From: Oscillatoriales cyanobacterium
GTDB lineage: Bacteria; Cyanobacteriota; Cyanobacteriia; Cyanobacteriales; Microcoleaceae
Assembly: GCA_004294385.1 (NCBI GenBank)
Contig: REAP01000025.1
Span: 62,001 to 126,000 of the forward strand
Length of the DNA stretch: 64,000 bases
Reading direction: 5' to 3'
The notes beneath the pieces are model-generated. The model saw only the letters and a program-made list of their open reading frames with translations, ran no database searches and had not been told where the DNA came from. A program made the translations under genes and the position numbers. Position 1 is the first letter of the stretch. Each line of letters starts with the position of its first letter. Positions 54,228-63,764 of this stretch are shown here, in pieces.

Positions 54228-54475
54228 TGATCAGAAACCGGGTTTTTTCTGAGAAGACGCGTTGTGACCCGCAGATGTGGTAAAAAACCCGGTTTCTTGG
54301 GCGTAGTATCAGAAACCGGGTTTTTGCGAGAATACTGGTTGATCGCCTTGAATCTCAGAAAAAACCCGGTTTCTTGGGCGTTGGGCGTAGTCAATCAATC
54401 AGAAACCGGGTTTTTGCGAGAATACTGGTTGATAGCTTTGAATCTCAGAAAAAACCCGGTTTCTTGGATGGGAGT
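54228..54475. repeat. 'AGAAACCGGGTTTTT' repeats, right-hand side of crtP and 3' of the methyltransferase gene
   Basis: A palindromic copy spans about 54231-54297. Two near-identical units of about 72 bases (ATCAGAAACCGGGTTTTTGC ... ACCCGGTTTCTTGG) follow at 54308-54379 and 54398-54467. The core ATACTGGTTGAT-CTTGAATCTC is shared with 58100-58135 on the other side of the methyltransferase gene. No gene is in this gap. Confidence 0.9.
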
Positions 54476-54512
54476 GCATAAGTCCTGAAATTGATGATTT
54501 CAGGTTCGCCGG

Positions 54513-57500
54513 TTATGCCGCAAAGGTACGATATGCTGCCAAAGCCGCTTGTTTTACAGCTTCGGGGACGATCGGAAAAGTAGTCAAAACATACGCAAAT
54601 TCTGCTTCCGTTAATTCGTAAAGGTGAGCGATGATGCCATCTAATTCGGCTCGCAATTGAGCCCGTTCTGTTTCATCGGTAACGCCTTCTCTGTGCGAGT
54701 TTAAGCCGACTTCTTGGGCTAATTCGTCAAATTCTGGGGCGGTGCAGATTAGTTTGGCGGCGCGCTGTACGATGTCCCAGAAGTATTTGTCACCTGATGT
54801 TAATCTTGGGACAGGCATTTGATAAATGAAGAAAAAGGTAAGATTTGTCGTTACTCGCTGTCTAAAAGCACAATCAATTACATAGCTATTCATCACTGAC
54901 ATAAAAAATAGTTCAGCTTGACAATCTGGTTTTAGCTGTTCGCTATATCTGATGACCGCCGTTGGCAACTTATGATTGCAAAAAACTTCTCTTGGCAACA
55001 TAGTCATAATCATTGTTCGAGAATCGGTATTTCTAGCAATATCTCTAAATGCCAGACGATAAGTTTGATAATCTAGCTTTTGTCCTATATCCGTTTCATT
55101 GCGTTTCAATAATGCTTTGCGTCCTTCATCCTCATTTATCCAGTATTTTGGTTGTCCCCATAGATGAGTAAACTGATGAATCATCTTACCTTCATAAAGT
55201 GGCAGTCTCCCTTTCCCAGCTTCTTGCTTGAATAAATGACTGTCATTAGTCATGTGAAATTCCGCAGTTAACCGCAGATTCCATTTCCCCTCAATCTGTT
55301 CGCCAAGTAACGGGAATTGCAGCATTTTCTCAGCAATCCGAATATCTCCCTCATTTTTAAACTCCATCACCGACAGAGAGTCAGGAGACAACTTTCGCAC
55401 TAATTCAACGTTAATTTGCAAGCTATCAGCACTAGGAAACCTTTGCAGTTCATCCACATCAAGACGCATAAAAGCTGAGGGAAACTCATTTGTTATCCCA
55501 CCCTTTTCAAAAGTAAGGACAACAAACTTAAAACGACTATCAACTCCTTCAAAAATATTTTTACGATTTTCTAAACAAAATAACCCCGTGACTTTGGTTT
55601 GACTAAATAACATCTCCCGCAGTTGCTTCGTACCCAAGTCAGTGTAAATACCACTAGGGATCACAATCCCACACTCGCCACCTCTGCGTAAGAGATTAAA
55701 ACATTGTTCTACAAATAGTTTATAGAGATTAATATCCGTACCTGCTTTTTTACCATTGACAATCGAAATCTGATTTTTGTACTGTTCTGCTGAACGATAG
55801 TAAGCACTGATATGAGGAAAATTGCTCTGATATTCCAACCAAGCATTAGAAATCTCTGCATCTTGCAAGAGTTTCTTTTGCTCTTTCTCAAAACTCTTAA
55901 TATCCATCTTCTTTTTCGTCACCAAATTGCTATGACCCGCAAAAAACTCCTTAGCATCTGGCTTAAAAATTTCCCAAGGTGGATTAGTAATAATCGCATC
56001 AAAACCGCCCCGTTGATGCAAGATTTCATCAAACTCATAGCCCCAGTGAAAAGGCTGCAAAGCTTCTATATCAGCTATAGCCAGGGTACGCTTAATCGGC
56101 TTACCGCTAATCTGTGATTGTTCAAACTTAATTTTTAACTGCTTGAATTTTTCTAACAGAATCTTATTGATATTTTCGATAGCAGAGGCTTTCTTTTCGG
56201 AAATCTCATCTCGCAAACTCTGCAAGTTTTTGCTATAGGTAGTCGCATCACGGTAAATAGAAATCAGACGGTTTTTCTCCTCTAATACTTGTCTATATGT
56301 CTTGTGAAACAAATTTAACTGAGTTCCACTTCCTTCATATTCTGCGTCATCCACCCGCAGTAATCCAATTAAGGAATTGCCAGCCATAATGTTAAAGTCA
56401 ATATTCGGCAACGGTTCCAAGTCGCTGACATTCTCCGCCGCCGAAACCAAGGCTAAAAACAGTCGCAGTTTAGCGATTTCCACTGCTTCGGGCATGATAT
56501 CCACGCCGTAGAGGTTATCGCTAATAATCCGTTTTTTGATGTAGTAGTTGAGTGATGTATGCTCGGTTTCGATGGTTTTTAGTAAGTTATTGAGATAGCT
56601 ATCGTTTAAAAACTTGCTGGTACCGATGACTGTTGAATAGATGTAAATTAGCGTTTTCATCGCTGCGACCAAAAACGCGCCGGAACCGCAGGCTGGGTCT
56701 AATAATGTGAGGTTTGGGAGGATTTCTGTTAGGAGGTGGCGGCAGAGATTGGCGTCGAGATTGGTGAGGAGTTCGGTGATGGTTTCAAAGTGATCAGAAG
56801 AACCCCCCCGGCCCCCCTTGCTAAGGGGGGAGAAAGAATTGGAAGAGTTGGATGCGTTGTTTTGCTGATGAAGAGATCCCCCCCGGCCCCCCTTCTTAAG
56901 GGGGGAGGAAGAGTTGGAGGAAGAGAGATTATTGACTTTATCGAGGATTAGTTTGTTGATTGTGCGATCGCACAAATATTCAGTAATCTCCGGTCTGGTA
57001 TAATAAGCACCAAAGGCTTTTTGGTTAATGTATTTCTCAAAGATGTATCCCAAAACCGCCGGATTAATTTCGTTTTCCTTCCCGCCCACTGTATCGTCCA
57101 GATTCCAAGAATAGGCGGCAAATAAATCTAAGATTTTCTCAAAAGCAGCATCGGGTATGGCAATATTCGGATAATTCTGTTCGATGGGATGTTCCAGAAA
57201 CAGTCCGCCATTCAAATATTTAATCTCACCAATCAGCGTTTCAGCCTCAGAATTTCGTTCATGTTGTGGCTTAGCAAATCCCTCAAAAAACAGTGTTTTC
57301 AAGAATTCCGAGTAAAATAAATCCGTTCCCCGCAGTTTACTTTCGGCTAACTTTTCCTGCAAATACATCAATTTTTGATTGTCGATAAACCCTTTGCGCT
57401 GCAAAAAATAAACAAACATCAAGCGGTTGAGTAAAACCGAAGTGTACCAGCGCCTATCTGTCTCCTTGTCAATGCCGCGAATCACACTTAAAAATTCAAC

Positions 57501-58025
57501 GTGTTGCTGTTTAAACTCTTCAAAAAACTTCTTAGTAACTCGTTCAACATCCAATCCAGCCTGCAATCTTTGGGCGACATCAATCACCGAAAGCGTTTCT
57601 AATTCTGCTAAATCAACCTTTAAAGCTGTCACCTTACTCAACAACAAATCGCAAGGTTCCCGTTTCACGTATACATGATCGCGAGGATAAAGTTTTGTAC
57701 CTTCGCGCTTCACCCAATACCACAGACATTTAGTGCGATTTTTGTCAATAAAAATCAATAGGTTTTCGGCAGAAATGTGGACGATTTCGCGATAAATTGT
57801 CAGTCTTTGGGCGCTGTTGGGGATATTTCCGCTAGCGCTGGTAATTTCATATACAACTACTTTGTTAAGTTGGGAAATGGCTTTTCGGGAATAAGTCTCG
57901 CCTTCTATTTCTAAAGATACGGTTTTGTGGGAAGATGGATTATCCCAACCGAGTTTTTGGACGAATAGTTTGCTGAATTCAAAGTCTTGGAGGAGTTGGC
58001 GGGATTCTTTAAGTGTTTGTGGCAT
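54513..58025 (-). CDS. Eco57I-class N6-adenine DNA methyltransferase
   Basis: A 1170-residue methylase of the large restriction-modification type. Motif I LLDPACGSGAF is at 441-451 and the catalytic NPPW at 681-684, giving adenine-N6 specificity. GAYYTRPEITEYLCDRTI at 339-356 is the usual entry to the domain. The N-terminal 150 residues (LFVQKLGWDNP, VVYEITSASGNIP, LLIFIDKNRTKCLWYW) are shared with similar proteins, but no complete PD-(D/E)XK nuclease motif is seen. The C-terminal half should contain target recognition. Two GC-rich repeats are inserted in frame at about 370-410. It lies 286 bases downstream of a PLD-SNF2 helicase gene on the same strand; together they form a likely restriction or defence pair. 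Confidence 0.88.
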   Translation of the reverse strand: MPQTLKESRQLLQDFEFSKLFVQKLGWDNPSSHKTVSLEIEGETYSRKAISQLNKVVVYEITSASGNIPNSAQRLTIYREIVHISAENLLIFIDKNRTKCLWYWVKREGTKLYPRDHVYVKREPCDLLLSKVTALKVDLAELETLSVIDVAQRLQAGLDVERVTKKFFEEFKQQHVEFLSVIRGIDKETDRRWYTSVLLNRLMFVYFLQRKGFIDNQKLMYLQEKLAESKLRGTDLFYSEFLKTLFFEGFAKPQHERNSEAETLIGEIKYLNGGLFLEHPIEQNYPNIAIPDAAFEKILDLFAAYSWNLDDTVGGKENEINPAVLGYIFEKYINQKAFGAYYTRPEITEYLCDRTINKLILDKVNNLSSSNSSSPLKKGGRGGSLHQQNNASNSSNSFSPLSKGGRGGSSDHFETITELLTNLDANLCRHLLTEILPNLTLLDPACGSGAFLVAAMKTLIYIYSTVIGTSKFLNDSYLNNLLKTIETEHTSLNYYIKKRIISDNLYGVDIMPEAVEIAKLRLFLALVSAAENVSDLEPLPNIDFNIMAGNSLIGLLRVDDAEYEGSGTQLNLFHKTYRQVLEEKNRLISIYRDATTYSKNLQSLRDEISEKKASAIENINKILLEKFKQLKIKFEQSQISGKPIKRTLAIADIEALQPFHWGYEFDEILHQRGGFDAIITNPPWEIFKPDAKEFFAGHSNLVTKKKMDIKSFEKEQKKLLQDAEISNAWLEYQSNFPHISAYYRSAEQYKNQISIVNGKKAGTDINLYKLFVEQCFNLLRRGGECGIVIPSGIYTDLGTKQLREMLFSQTKVTGLFCLENRKNIFEGVDSRFKFVVLTFEKGGITNEFPSAFMRLDVDELQRFPSADSLQINVELVRKLSPDSLSVMEFKNEGDIRIAEKMLQFPLLGEQIEGKWNLRLTAEFHMTNDSHLFKQEAGKGRLPLYEGKMIHQFTHLWGQPKYWINEDEGRKALLKRNETDIGQKLDYQTYRLAFRDIARNTDSRTMIMTMLPREVFCNHKLPTAVIRYSEQLKPDCQAELFFMSVMNSYVIDCAFRQRVTTNLTFFFIYQMPVPRLTSGDKYFWDIVQRAAKLICTAPEFDELAQEVGLNSHREGVTDETERAQLRAELDGIIAHLYELTEAEFAYVLTTFPIVPEAVKQAALAAYRTFAA
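56801..56911. repeat. Two GC-rich palindromes inside the methyltransferase gene
   Basis: Copies at 56801-56835 and 56876-56911 (CCCCCCCGGCCCCCCTT ... AAGGGGGG) are read in frame as SPLKKGGRGG and SPLSKGGRGG. They are separated by a Ser/Asn/Gln-rich spacer. Same family as 5107-5156 and 13725-13769. Confidence 0.9.
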
Positions 58026-58084
58026 GGTTTGGCAACGGATTTTGTAACGGATTTAACGGATGTTTGGCAACGGATTTTGCAGAT

Positions 58085-58303
58085 GGTTAGAAACCGGGTT
58101 TTTTTCAGCATACTGGTTGATAATCTTGAATCTCGGAAAAAACCCGGTTTCTTGGGCGTAGTCAATCAATCAGAAACCGGGTTTTTTTCAGCATTCGATA
58201 AAAACCCGGTTTCTTGGGCGTAGTCAATAAATCAGAAACCGGGTTTTTACGCTCATCTGCGGGTTACAGCGAAGTATTTTCGCAAAAACCCGGTTTCTCG
58301 ACT
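58085..58303. repeat. 'AGAAACCGGGTTTTT' repeats between methyltransferase and helicase genes
   Basis: About three palindromic copies follow each other, joined by TTGGGCGTAGTCAAT(C/A)AATC. The first shares the ATACTGGTTGATAATCTTGA core with the copies at 54308-54467. They fill nearly all of the gap between the two system genes. Confidence 0.9.
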
Positions 58304-58311
58304 CCCAATAA

Positions 58312-61300
58312 TCATATCTCCTGAAATAAGCCTAAAGAACAAATAATCATTGGTTCCCGTTTGTCTCCATCTTCACTAACTATACAAAAACGATCGTCCA
58401 TTCTCAATGCTACGACTAATTCGGCTAATGTGCGATCGCCAATACCGCTTTTTAACTGCCGATTCAACGTGTCAATTGCCGACTGGCGCAGGGGATAGCG
58501 GTAAATTTCATCAATGGCTTTTGACAACTCATCGGATGCAAATATTGTACCATCCATTTGCTTAAAGTAACTCTTCAAACGTTCATAGGTTCGGAAGCGG
58601 GCACCGGAAGACTTCCCTAATTGTCCGCCCGCAGTTAACTCTTCTTCTGCTATCAATTCAGCACCTTTTTGAACTAATTCGTGATGCTGTTTGTCTCTCG
58701 CAATGGCTGGTGTTGCTTCATCGCAGGCGGCAATTCTTAATATTGCCAGTTGTGATTGTGTGACGCTGTTTCCAGCGCGATCGACCCAAATTAACGAATC
58801 ATTACCCTCCGTAGTTTTCATGTACAATAAAACCCCTTCTGGCTGCAATGGTTCGGGTGTATGAGCGCGAGTTGAGTAAACTACATTTGGCATTGATTCA
58901 ATGGTTTTCTTCAAAGTTGGATTGTTGTCTGTCGCATTTTTCCAAATCTGAAAAGCTTCCGATGTTAAGTCAACTTCGGCATCTTCTTCTCCATCTAAAA
59001 TGCCGGATTTTTCATTGTAAATATCCAGAATGACTTGTGGTGAATCGTCCTCAAAAAATGTCTCGTCAGTCCCGACAACTTCGGCATTTTCCTGCAATCG
59101 CCGCCGCAGTCTTTCCCGCAGGTTGATAATCCGTTCTACTCCTTCGTCTGGCAAAAATGAATAGCACAAAATGCGATCGGCTTGTTGCCCGATTCTGTCT
59201 ACTCTTCCAGCCCGCTGAATCAACCGAATGATTGCCCAAGGTAAGTCGTAATTAACGATAATTGCACTGTCTTGTAAGTTGTGACCTTCACTCAGAATAT
59301 CGGTGGTAATTAAGACCCGCAATTCTTGTTCTGGGGAGATTTTTTCACGCTTACCGTTGCTAGTTGGACTAAACTGAAATGTAAGTTCTGTGGGGTCTTT
59401 TGATTTGCCTGTCACCGCTGCAATGTCTGCTATTTTGAGCTGAGTTAAATTATCAGTTAGATAGCGGACTGTATCGGCAAATTGAGTGAAAATTAGTACC
59501 TTCTCGCGGGGGTGAATTTCGGTGAGCAATGTCACCAAAGCTGCTAACTTTTGATCTGGTTGAGAATGCCATTTACCGCAAGTTTGCAATACTTCAATCA
59601 AAGAGCGGGCATCTGCTAGCAAATCCTGTTTTAACTTCTTACTATCAAAAAAGTCTGATTTTAGCCATTTAAATCTGCGTTGGTAGCGTGTTTTATATTC
59701 TCCATAAACTACTTCTGCCCGTTGCTTAAAACCTTTTTCGCCTAATAGCAATTCAGCTTCGATATCTAAAAGTTCTCCCGAATCTTCTTCTGTTTCTTCG
59801 GTATCAAAATTGCTCATCACCACTGAATCTGCATCTTCATCGCTGTTGCGGCTATCCAACAAGTCTGCATCCTGAGTGCCGATCGGGATATCGGAGTTTT
59901 GCCCGATCGCATACAAATAAACAAAATTCCGCAGGATGTGCCGTTCGATCGACTGAATAAAGGCACTACCGCTGCTTTCTAGGCGCTTAAACAGGTTTGT
60001 CCGCGAAAATCCCATCAGTCGGCGACCGCCACGGAATAGGGCATTTAACTGTCGCTGTTCTGCTTCAGTCGGCTGTTGTTTGGGTTTTTTGGCGATGTAA
60101 TTTCCGAGCCCGTAACGGGGCAGATTCAGGGCGTTGATGACTGTGACAATTTCCTCAAAGTCAAGCTGGGAATCGGTTGTGGAAGTTTCGGAGCAAAACT
60201 TAATGGTCTTGGGAACGCGATCGGGAAAATAGGAGCGGGTGCGATTGGCAAATTCTAGATATTTGCGATCGTTTTCTGCATCAATTTCCGCATAATTGTC
60301 TTTAATAAACGAGCGAGTTCGCCTCACCATATAGCGCTTCATCAAATCTCGCCAATCATCAGGATGTTCGCTCTTTTCAAAAGCAGCTAAAGAGCGCACC
60401 GAACATTGATGTCGCTTCATAAATTCTAACTCTCCTTGACTACCACCGCCCAATTGATTTAGCAAAGCTTCCGGGCGCAATCCTAAATTTTGGTCTTCGG
60501 GAACAAACAGCCGCAACTGAGCAGATAAATCTAAATAGGTTTTATTATAAGGAGTTGCTGAAAGTAGAATACATTTACTTTCATTGATGGCAATATATTC
60601 TTGAATGGCTCGGTATCGCTTACCTTCGCGGTTTCTGAGGTTGTGACTTTCATCAATTAATACAACTCGATAGCGGCGCAATTCCGGCAATTCTTGCTGT
60701 ACCCGACTGATGGATAAAACTTTAGCAAGTAGGCGATATTTATCTGCATACTCTTGCCACATTTTGACCAAGTTTTTCGGACAAATAATCAGAGTTTCCA
60801 AGAGACAATCTTCTTGGAGAATTTTGGCAATAGCCGTACCGACTAAAGTTTTGCCCAAACCTACAACATCGCCAATAATCACGCCTCCCCGTATCGCCTC
60901 GCGGGACAAATGATAGACAATGTTGAGATAGATGTGATAAGGTGGAATTGGTTCGGATCGCGCCCAACTGCGATCGAGAATTTCTGCAAGTTCTTTAGAA
61001 ATATCAACACAGCCGTATTCTTCCCAGCGATTTTCAAACCATTTTTGCAACTTATTACAAGCATCAAAATCTAAAATATCAAGATTCAATTCCCCTTGTT
61101 TTGACAGTCCCGATAAAGTCAGATTGCTACTGCCCAAAAAACCAACGATCGGACTGTTTGGGTCTTGACGATGAACGAGATAAAGTTTAGCGTGGAGGTG
61201 ATAAGCTAGAAATAATTTAACAACGACTTTTCCAGTTTTAATCTGATAGCTCAACCTGCGTAAACCCTGCTCGTCAATATCACTGGGAGCCCCTATTGTC

Positions 61301-61608
61301 AACTGCTGACGAAACTCCTCAGCCATCCGTTTTTTGAGACGAATAATTGCACTATTGTCAATCCCCCGGTGATGGGAAATCAGGCTAAAACTCGCATTCA
61401 ATTCATCGGATGGCAAACTTTGCATTCCCACCAAAAGGCGACAACAGGCTCCTTGATTTCCCACATATGCTTCGATTAAATCACCAATGCTCCGCCATCC
61501 CCGAAGATTGAAATAGCCCACGCAAAAATCGGCGCGATAGGAGAGTTTGATGGTTTCTCGTAATGCTGGTAGCAGGGATAATTCGATGTTGTCAAAAATG
61601 CGTGGCAC
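58312..61608 (-). CDS. PLD-domain SNF2-family helicase
   Basis: A protein of 1098 residues starting at GTG 61608. Residues 1-190 form a phospholipase D-like domain with H139-x-K141 in LHAKLYLV and the GSSNLT motif at 159-164, the arrangement found in PLD-type nucleases attached to helicases. The SNF2/DEAD part has Walker A GDVVGLGKT at 246-254, DESH at 319-322, SATPYNK, VLIFTQFADTV, and motif V/VI in LSEGHNLQDSAII and RLIQRAGRVDRIGQ. The nuclease-like domain could cut DNA while the motor translocates. The partner methyltransferase gene follows on the same strand. By analogy with restriction systems it would act on unmodified DNA, but that is inference. Confidence 0.9.
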   Translation of the reverse strand: MPRIFDNIELSLLPALRETIKLSYRADFCVGYFNLRGWRSIGDLIEAYVGNQGACCRLLVGMQSLPSDELNASFSLISHHRGIDNSAIIRLKKRMAEEFRQQLTIGAPSDIDEQGLRRLSYQIKTGKVVVKLFLAYHLHAKLYLVHRQDPNSPIVGFLGSSNLTLSGLSKQGELNLDILDFDACNKLQKWFENRWEEYGCVDISKELAEILDRSWARSEPIPPYHIYLNIVYHLSREAIRGGVIIGDVVGLGKTLVGTAIAKILQEDCLLETLIICPKNLVKMWQEYADKYRLLAKVLSISRVQQELPELRRYRVVLIDESHNLRNREGKRYRAIQEYIAINESKCILLSATPYNKTYLDLSAQLRLFVPEDQNLGLRPEALLNQLGGGSQGELEFMKRHQCSVRSLAAFEKSEHPDDWRDLMKRYMVRRTRSFIKDNYAEIDAENDRKYLEFANRTRSYFPDRVPKTIKFCSETSTTDSQLDFEEIVTVINALNLPRYGLGNYIAKKPKQQPTEAEQRQLNALFRGGRRLMGFSRTNLFKRLESSGSAFIQSIERHILRNFVYLYAIGQNSDIPIGTQDADLLDSRNSDEDADSVVMSNFDTEETEEDSGELLDIEAELLLGEKGFKQRAEVVYGEYKTRYQRRFKWLKSDFFDSKKLKQDLLADARSLIEVLQTCGKWHSQPDQKLAALVTLLTEIHPREKVLIFTQFADTVRYLTDNLTQLKIADIAAVTGKSKDPTELTFQFSPTSNGKREKISPEQELRVLITTDILSEGHNLQDSAIIVNYDLPWAIIRLIQRAGRVDRIGQQADRILCYSFLPDEGVERIINLRERLRRRLQENAEVVGTDETFFEDDSPQVILDIYNEKSGILDGEEDAEVDLTSEAFQIWKNATDNNPTLKKTIESMPNVVYSTRAHTPEPLQPEGVLLYMKTTEGNDSLIWVDRAGNSVTQSQLAILRIAACDEATPAIARDKQHHELVQKGAELIAEEELTAGGQLGKSSGARFRTYERLKSYFKQMDGTIFASDELSKAIDEIYRYPLRQSAIDTLNRQLKSGIGDRTLAELVVALRMDDRFCIVSEDGDKREPMIICSLGLFQEI

Positions 61609-61644
61609 TTAGTTTCCTCTATGATGATTAAGTTTAAATTAATT

Positions 61645-61670
61645 GTAGGGAAACGGCATTGCCGTCTCCT
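61645..61670. repeat. Copy of the 'GTAGGGAAACGGCA-TGCCGT' palindrome
   Basis: GTAGGGAAACGGCATTGCCG and TCTCCT match the right arm of the element at 28253-28280. It sits just upstream of the helicase GTG start, where its promoter would be expected. Confidence 0.75.
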
Positions 61671-61679
61671 CATTTCGGC

Positions 61680-62317
61680 TTATAATTGTGGTTCAATGCC
61701 AGCCGATCGCAATTGAGCGCGTAATTGCTCTAATTGGTCTTCAGCGCGATCGGCTCTTTCGGCCCCCGATAACAACAGATTCCCTTGACTATCCCACCAG
61801 CGCAACCAAGGTAATTCCATATTTTGATAAGTACCTTGCCAAATTCCCAATTCCACTCCCAACTGTGGAATCGGATATTTTCATAAACCCAGAATTTTCC
61901 TGGTTTAGTTTCCTGTTTTTCGGTACGCAATAAAGGCGTTCGATTGCGTTCTTCGGCACCATTTCCCGATACAAACTCTAATACAATTAACGGTGCTACA
62001 AACTCTTGCCACATCACGTAGGAACGGCGATATTTACCGTCCAATGTTGGCGGAACATTCGGCACATAGAACCAGTCAGGCGCTTCTGCACCCTTTTCTA
62101 ATGGGTCAGTTAATCGCCAATAAATGCCGCTATCTTGACCGATACAATAGTTACCATCAGCATGAATTCTTTCTAAAACGGGAGTAATTGAATCGGTTAG
62201 TAGAATGCTTTGGGGATGTTCTTGAAAGTTTTTCACAAAAGTACCGTCTGATTCGGGTAGTTGAGTATGATCGGGCCAGCCTGTGGGATTGTTTTCTACA
62301 TCGAGGGAGAATTTCAT
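61680..62317 (-). pseudogene. Uma2 family protein, frame-shifted by a 74-base deletion
   Basis: The N-terminal frame from the ATG at 62317 gives MKFSLDVENNPTGWPDHTQL, later DWFYVPNVPPTLDG and LIVLEFVSGNG, and then leaves the family frame after FWVYEN. The family sequence resumes in another frame as GVELGIWQGTYQNMELPWLR to the stop at 61680. Compared with the neighbouring copy at 62486-63281, a segment is missing between two ATTT/TTTT runs at about 61880. The coiled-coil tail is also shorter (ERADRAEDQLEQL). It is a decayed tandem duplicate. The N-terminal frame could still make a 195-residue protein with an abnormal tail. Confidence 0.85.
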
Positions 62318-62386
62318 AGTTTTATTTTGATTGGAGGTGTTTTTGAGACAGGAATTGGCAATGAGTCCGATTTTTCAAATATCTTC

Positions 62387-62462
62387 GTAGGGGCGAAGCA
62401 TTCCGGTAGATAACTTATTAGTGAGAACCAGAGATTTACTACCGGAATGCTTCGCCCTTCTT
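62387..62462. repeat. MITE-like inverted repeat, second 'GCGAAGCATTCC' copy
   Basis: Arms GTAGGGGCGAAGCATTCCGG and CCGGAATGCTTCGCCCTTCT enclose a spacer of about 36 bases. Related to 3489-3564. It lies between the two Uma2 pseudogenes. Confidence 0.8.
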
Positions 62463-62485
62463 CCCAGATTGAGATGCACTCCAAT

Positions 62486-63281
62486 TTACAATTGTGGTTC
62501 AATGCCAGCCGATCGCAATTGAGCGCGTAATTGCTCTAATTGGTCTTCGGCGCGATCGGCCCTTTCGTGTTCGCGATCGGCTCTTTGTTGCTCTTGTTGA
62601 GCTCTTTCCTGTTCGCGATCGGCTCTTTGTTGCTCTTCTTCGGCTCTTTCAGCCCCCGATAACAACAAATTCCCTTGACTATCCCACCAGCGCAACCAAG
62701 GTAATTCCATATTTTGATAAGTACCTTGCCAAATTCCCAATTCCACTCCCAACTGTGGAATCGGATATTTGAATCAGATTATAGACTTCAACACTAGCCT
62801 TTGTGACTTCATAAATTCCATAAAATGCCGGACGAATCACATTTTCATAAATCCAGAATTTACCAGCCTTAGTTTCCTGTTTTCCCGATCGCAATAAAGG
62901 CGTTCTATCTCGTTCTTCCGTCCCATTCCCGGACACAAACTCTAACACAATCAACGGCGATACAAACTCTTGCCACATCACATAGGAACGGCGGAATTGA
63001 CCATCTAGTGTTGGGGGGACATTGGGGACATAGAACCAGTCAGGCGCTTCTGCACCCTTTTCTAATGGGTCAGTTAATCGCCAGTAAATACCGCTATCTT
63101 GACCGATACAGTAGTTACCGTCAGCATGAATTATTTCTAAAATGGGAGTAATTGAATCGGTTAGTAGAATGCTTTGGGGATGTTCTTGAAAGTTTTTCAC
63201 GAAAGTACCATCAGATTCGGGTAGTTGAGTATGATCTGGCCAGCCTGTGGGATTGTTTTCTACATCGAGGGAGAATTTCAT
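62486..63281 (-). pseudogene. Uma2 family protein with frameshift, tandem paralogue
   Basis: This copy is nearly identical to 61680-62317 over the first 140 residues. It retains more of the domain (NVIRPAFYGIYEVTKASVEV) but shifts frame after EVYNLI. Family residues YPIPQLGVELGIWQGTYQNM resume in another frame and run to 62486. The C-terminal coiled coil is expanded by repeats of QQRADREQERAQQE type. The missing piece between VYNLI and YPIPQLG suggests a small deletion. Both copies thus break near the same point, so the parent was probably already damaged before it duplicated, or deletions recur at this site. Confidence 0.82.
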
Positions 63282-63356
63282 GGTTTTATTTTGATTGCAG
63301 GTGTTTGTGCGATCGGGCTTTTAATTTCGATTGTATGCGAACTCAATACATCTAAC

Positions 63357-63764
63357 TCATGCCTCTATCTCCCAATCCTCCAAACGCAAACCCTGAACGC
63401 GGATGAATTCGCGGGTATTGTGAGTTACAAGAATTAGGTTGTTGGCAAGAGCAATAGAGGCAATCAACAGGTCATTAGGGCCGATAGGTGTCCCAGATAC
63501 AGCTAGCCCGGCGCGAATTTGACCGTAAATTACGGCTGATTGGTCATCAAAAGGAAGAGATATAAAGCGATTCAAAAAATCTTGCTGTTGGGCAAGCGAG
63601 CGAGCGGGATTGTTGCTTCTCATGGATCCATAGAAGAGTTCAGCTTTAACAACAGAACATACTGCGACATCCTGTGAAGGTAGAGCCTGCAACCTTCGCA
63701 AAACTCCAATCGATCTGCCGTTCAAGTAACCGATACAGGTATTGGTATCAAGTAAATAAATCAC
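63357..63764 (-). CDS. vapC: VapC-type PIN-domain toxin
   Basis: A ribonuclease toxin of 135 residues, starting at GTG 63764. The PIN residues are D6 (LLDTNTCIGYLNG), E42 (VKAELFYGS) and D98 (GPNDLLIASIAL), and the C-terminal THNTREFIRVQGLRLEDW is a VapC hallmark. Members of this type cut tRNA or rRNA. The start overlaps the stop of the upstream antitoxin gene by 4 bases (GTGA). Complete and probably active. Confidence 0.92.
   Translation of the reverse strand: MIYLLDTNTCIGYLNGRSIGVLRRLQALPSQDVAVCSVVKAELFYGSMRSNNPARSLAQQQDFLNRFISLPFDDQSAVIYGQIRAGLAVSGTPIGPNDLLIASIALANNLILVTHNTREFIRVQGLRLEDWEIEA

Noticed and set aside
54228..54475. Possible CRISPR array in regularly spaced 'CCGGGTTTTT' repeats
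   Set aside because: Repeat units are long palindromes with conserved cores and no unique equal-length spacers, and no cas genes are near.
54513..61608. Complete class 1 DISARM locus
   Set aside because: Only a helicase and a methylase are present; DrmA, DrmB and a separate DrmC are missing from the visible neighbourhood.
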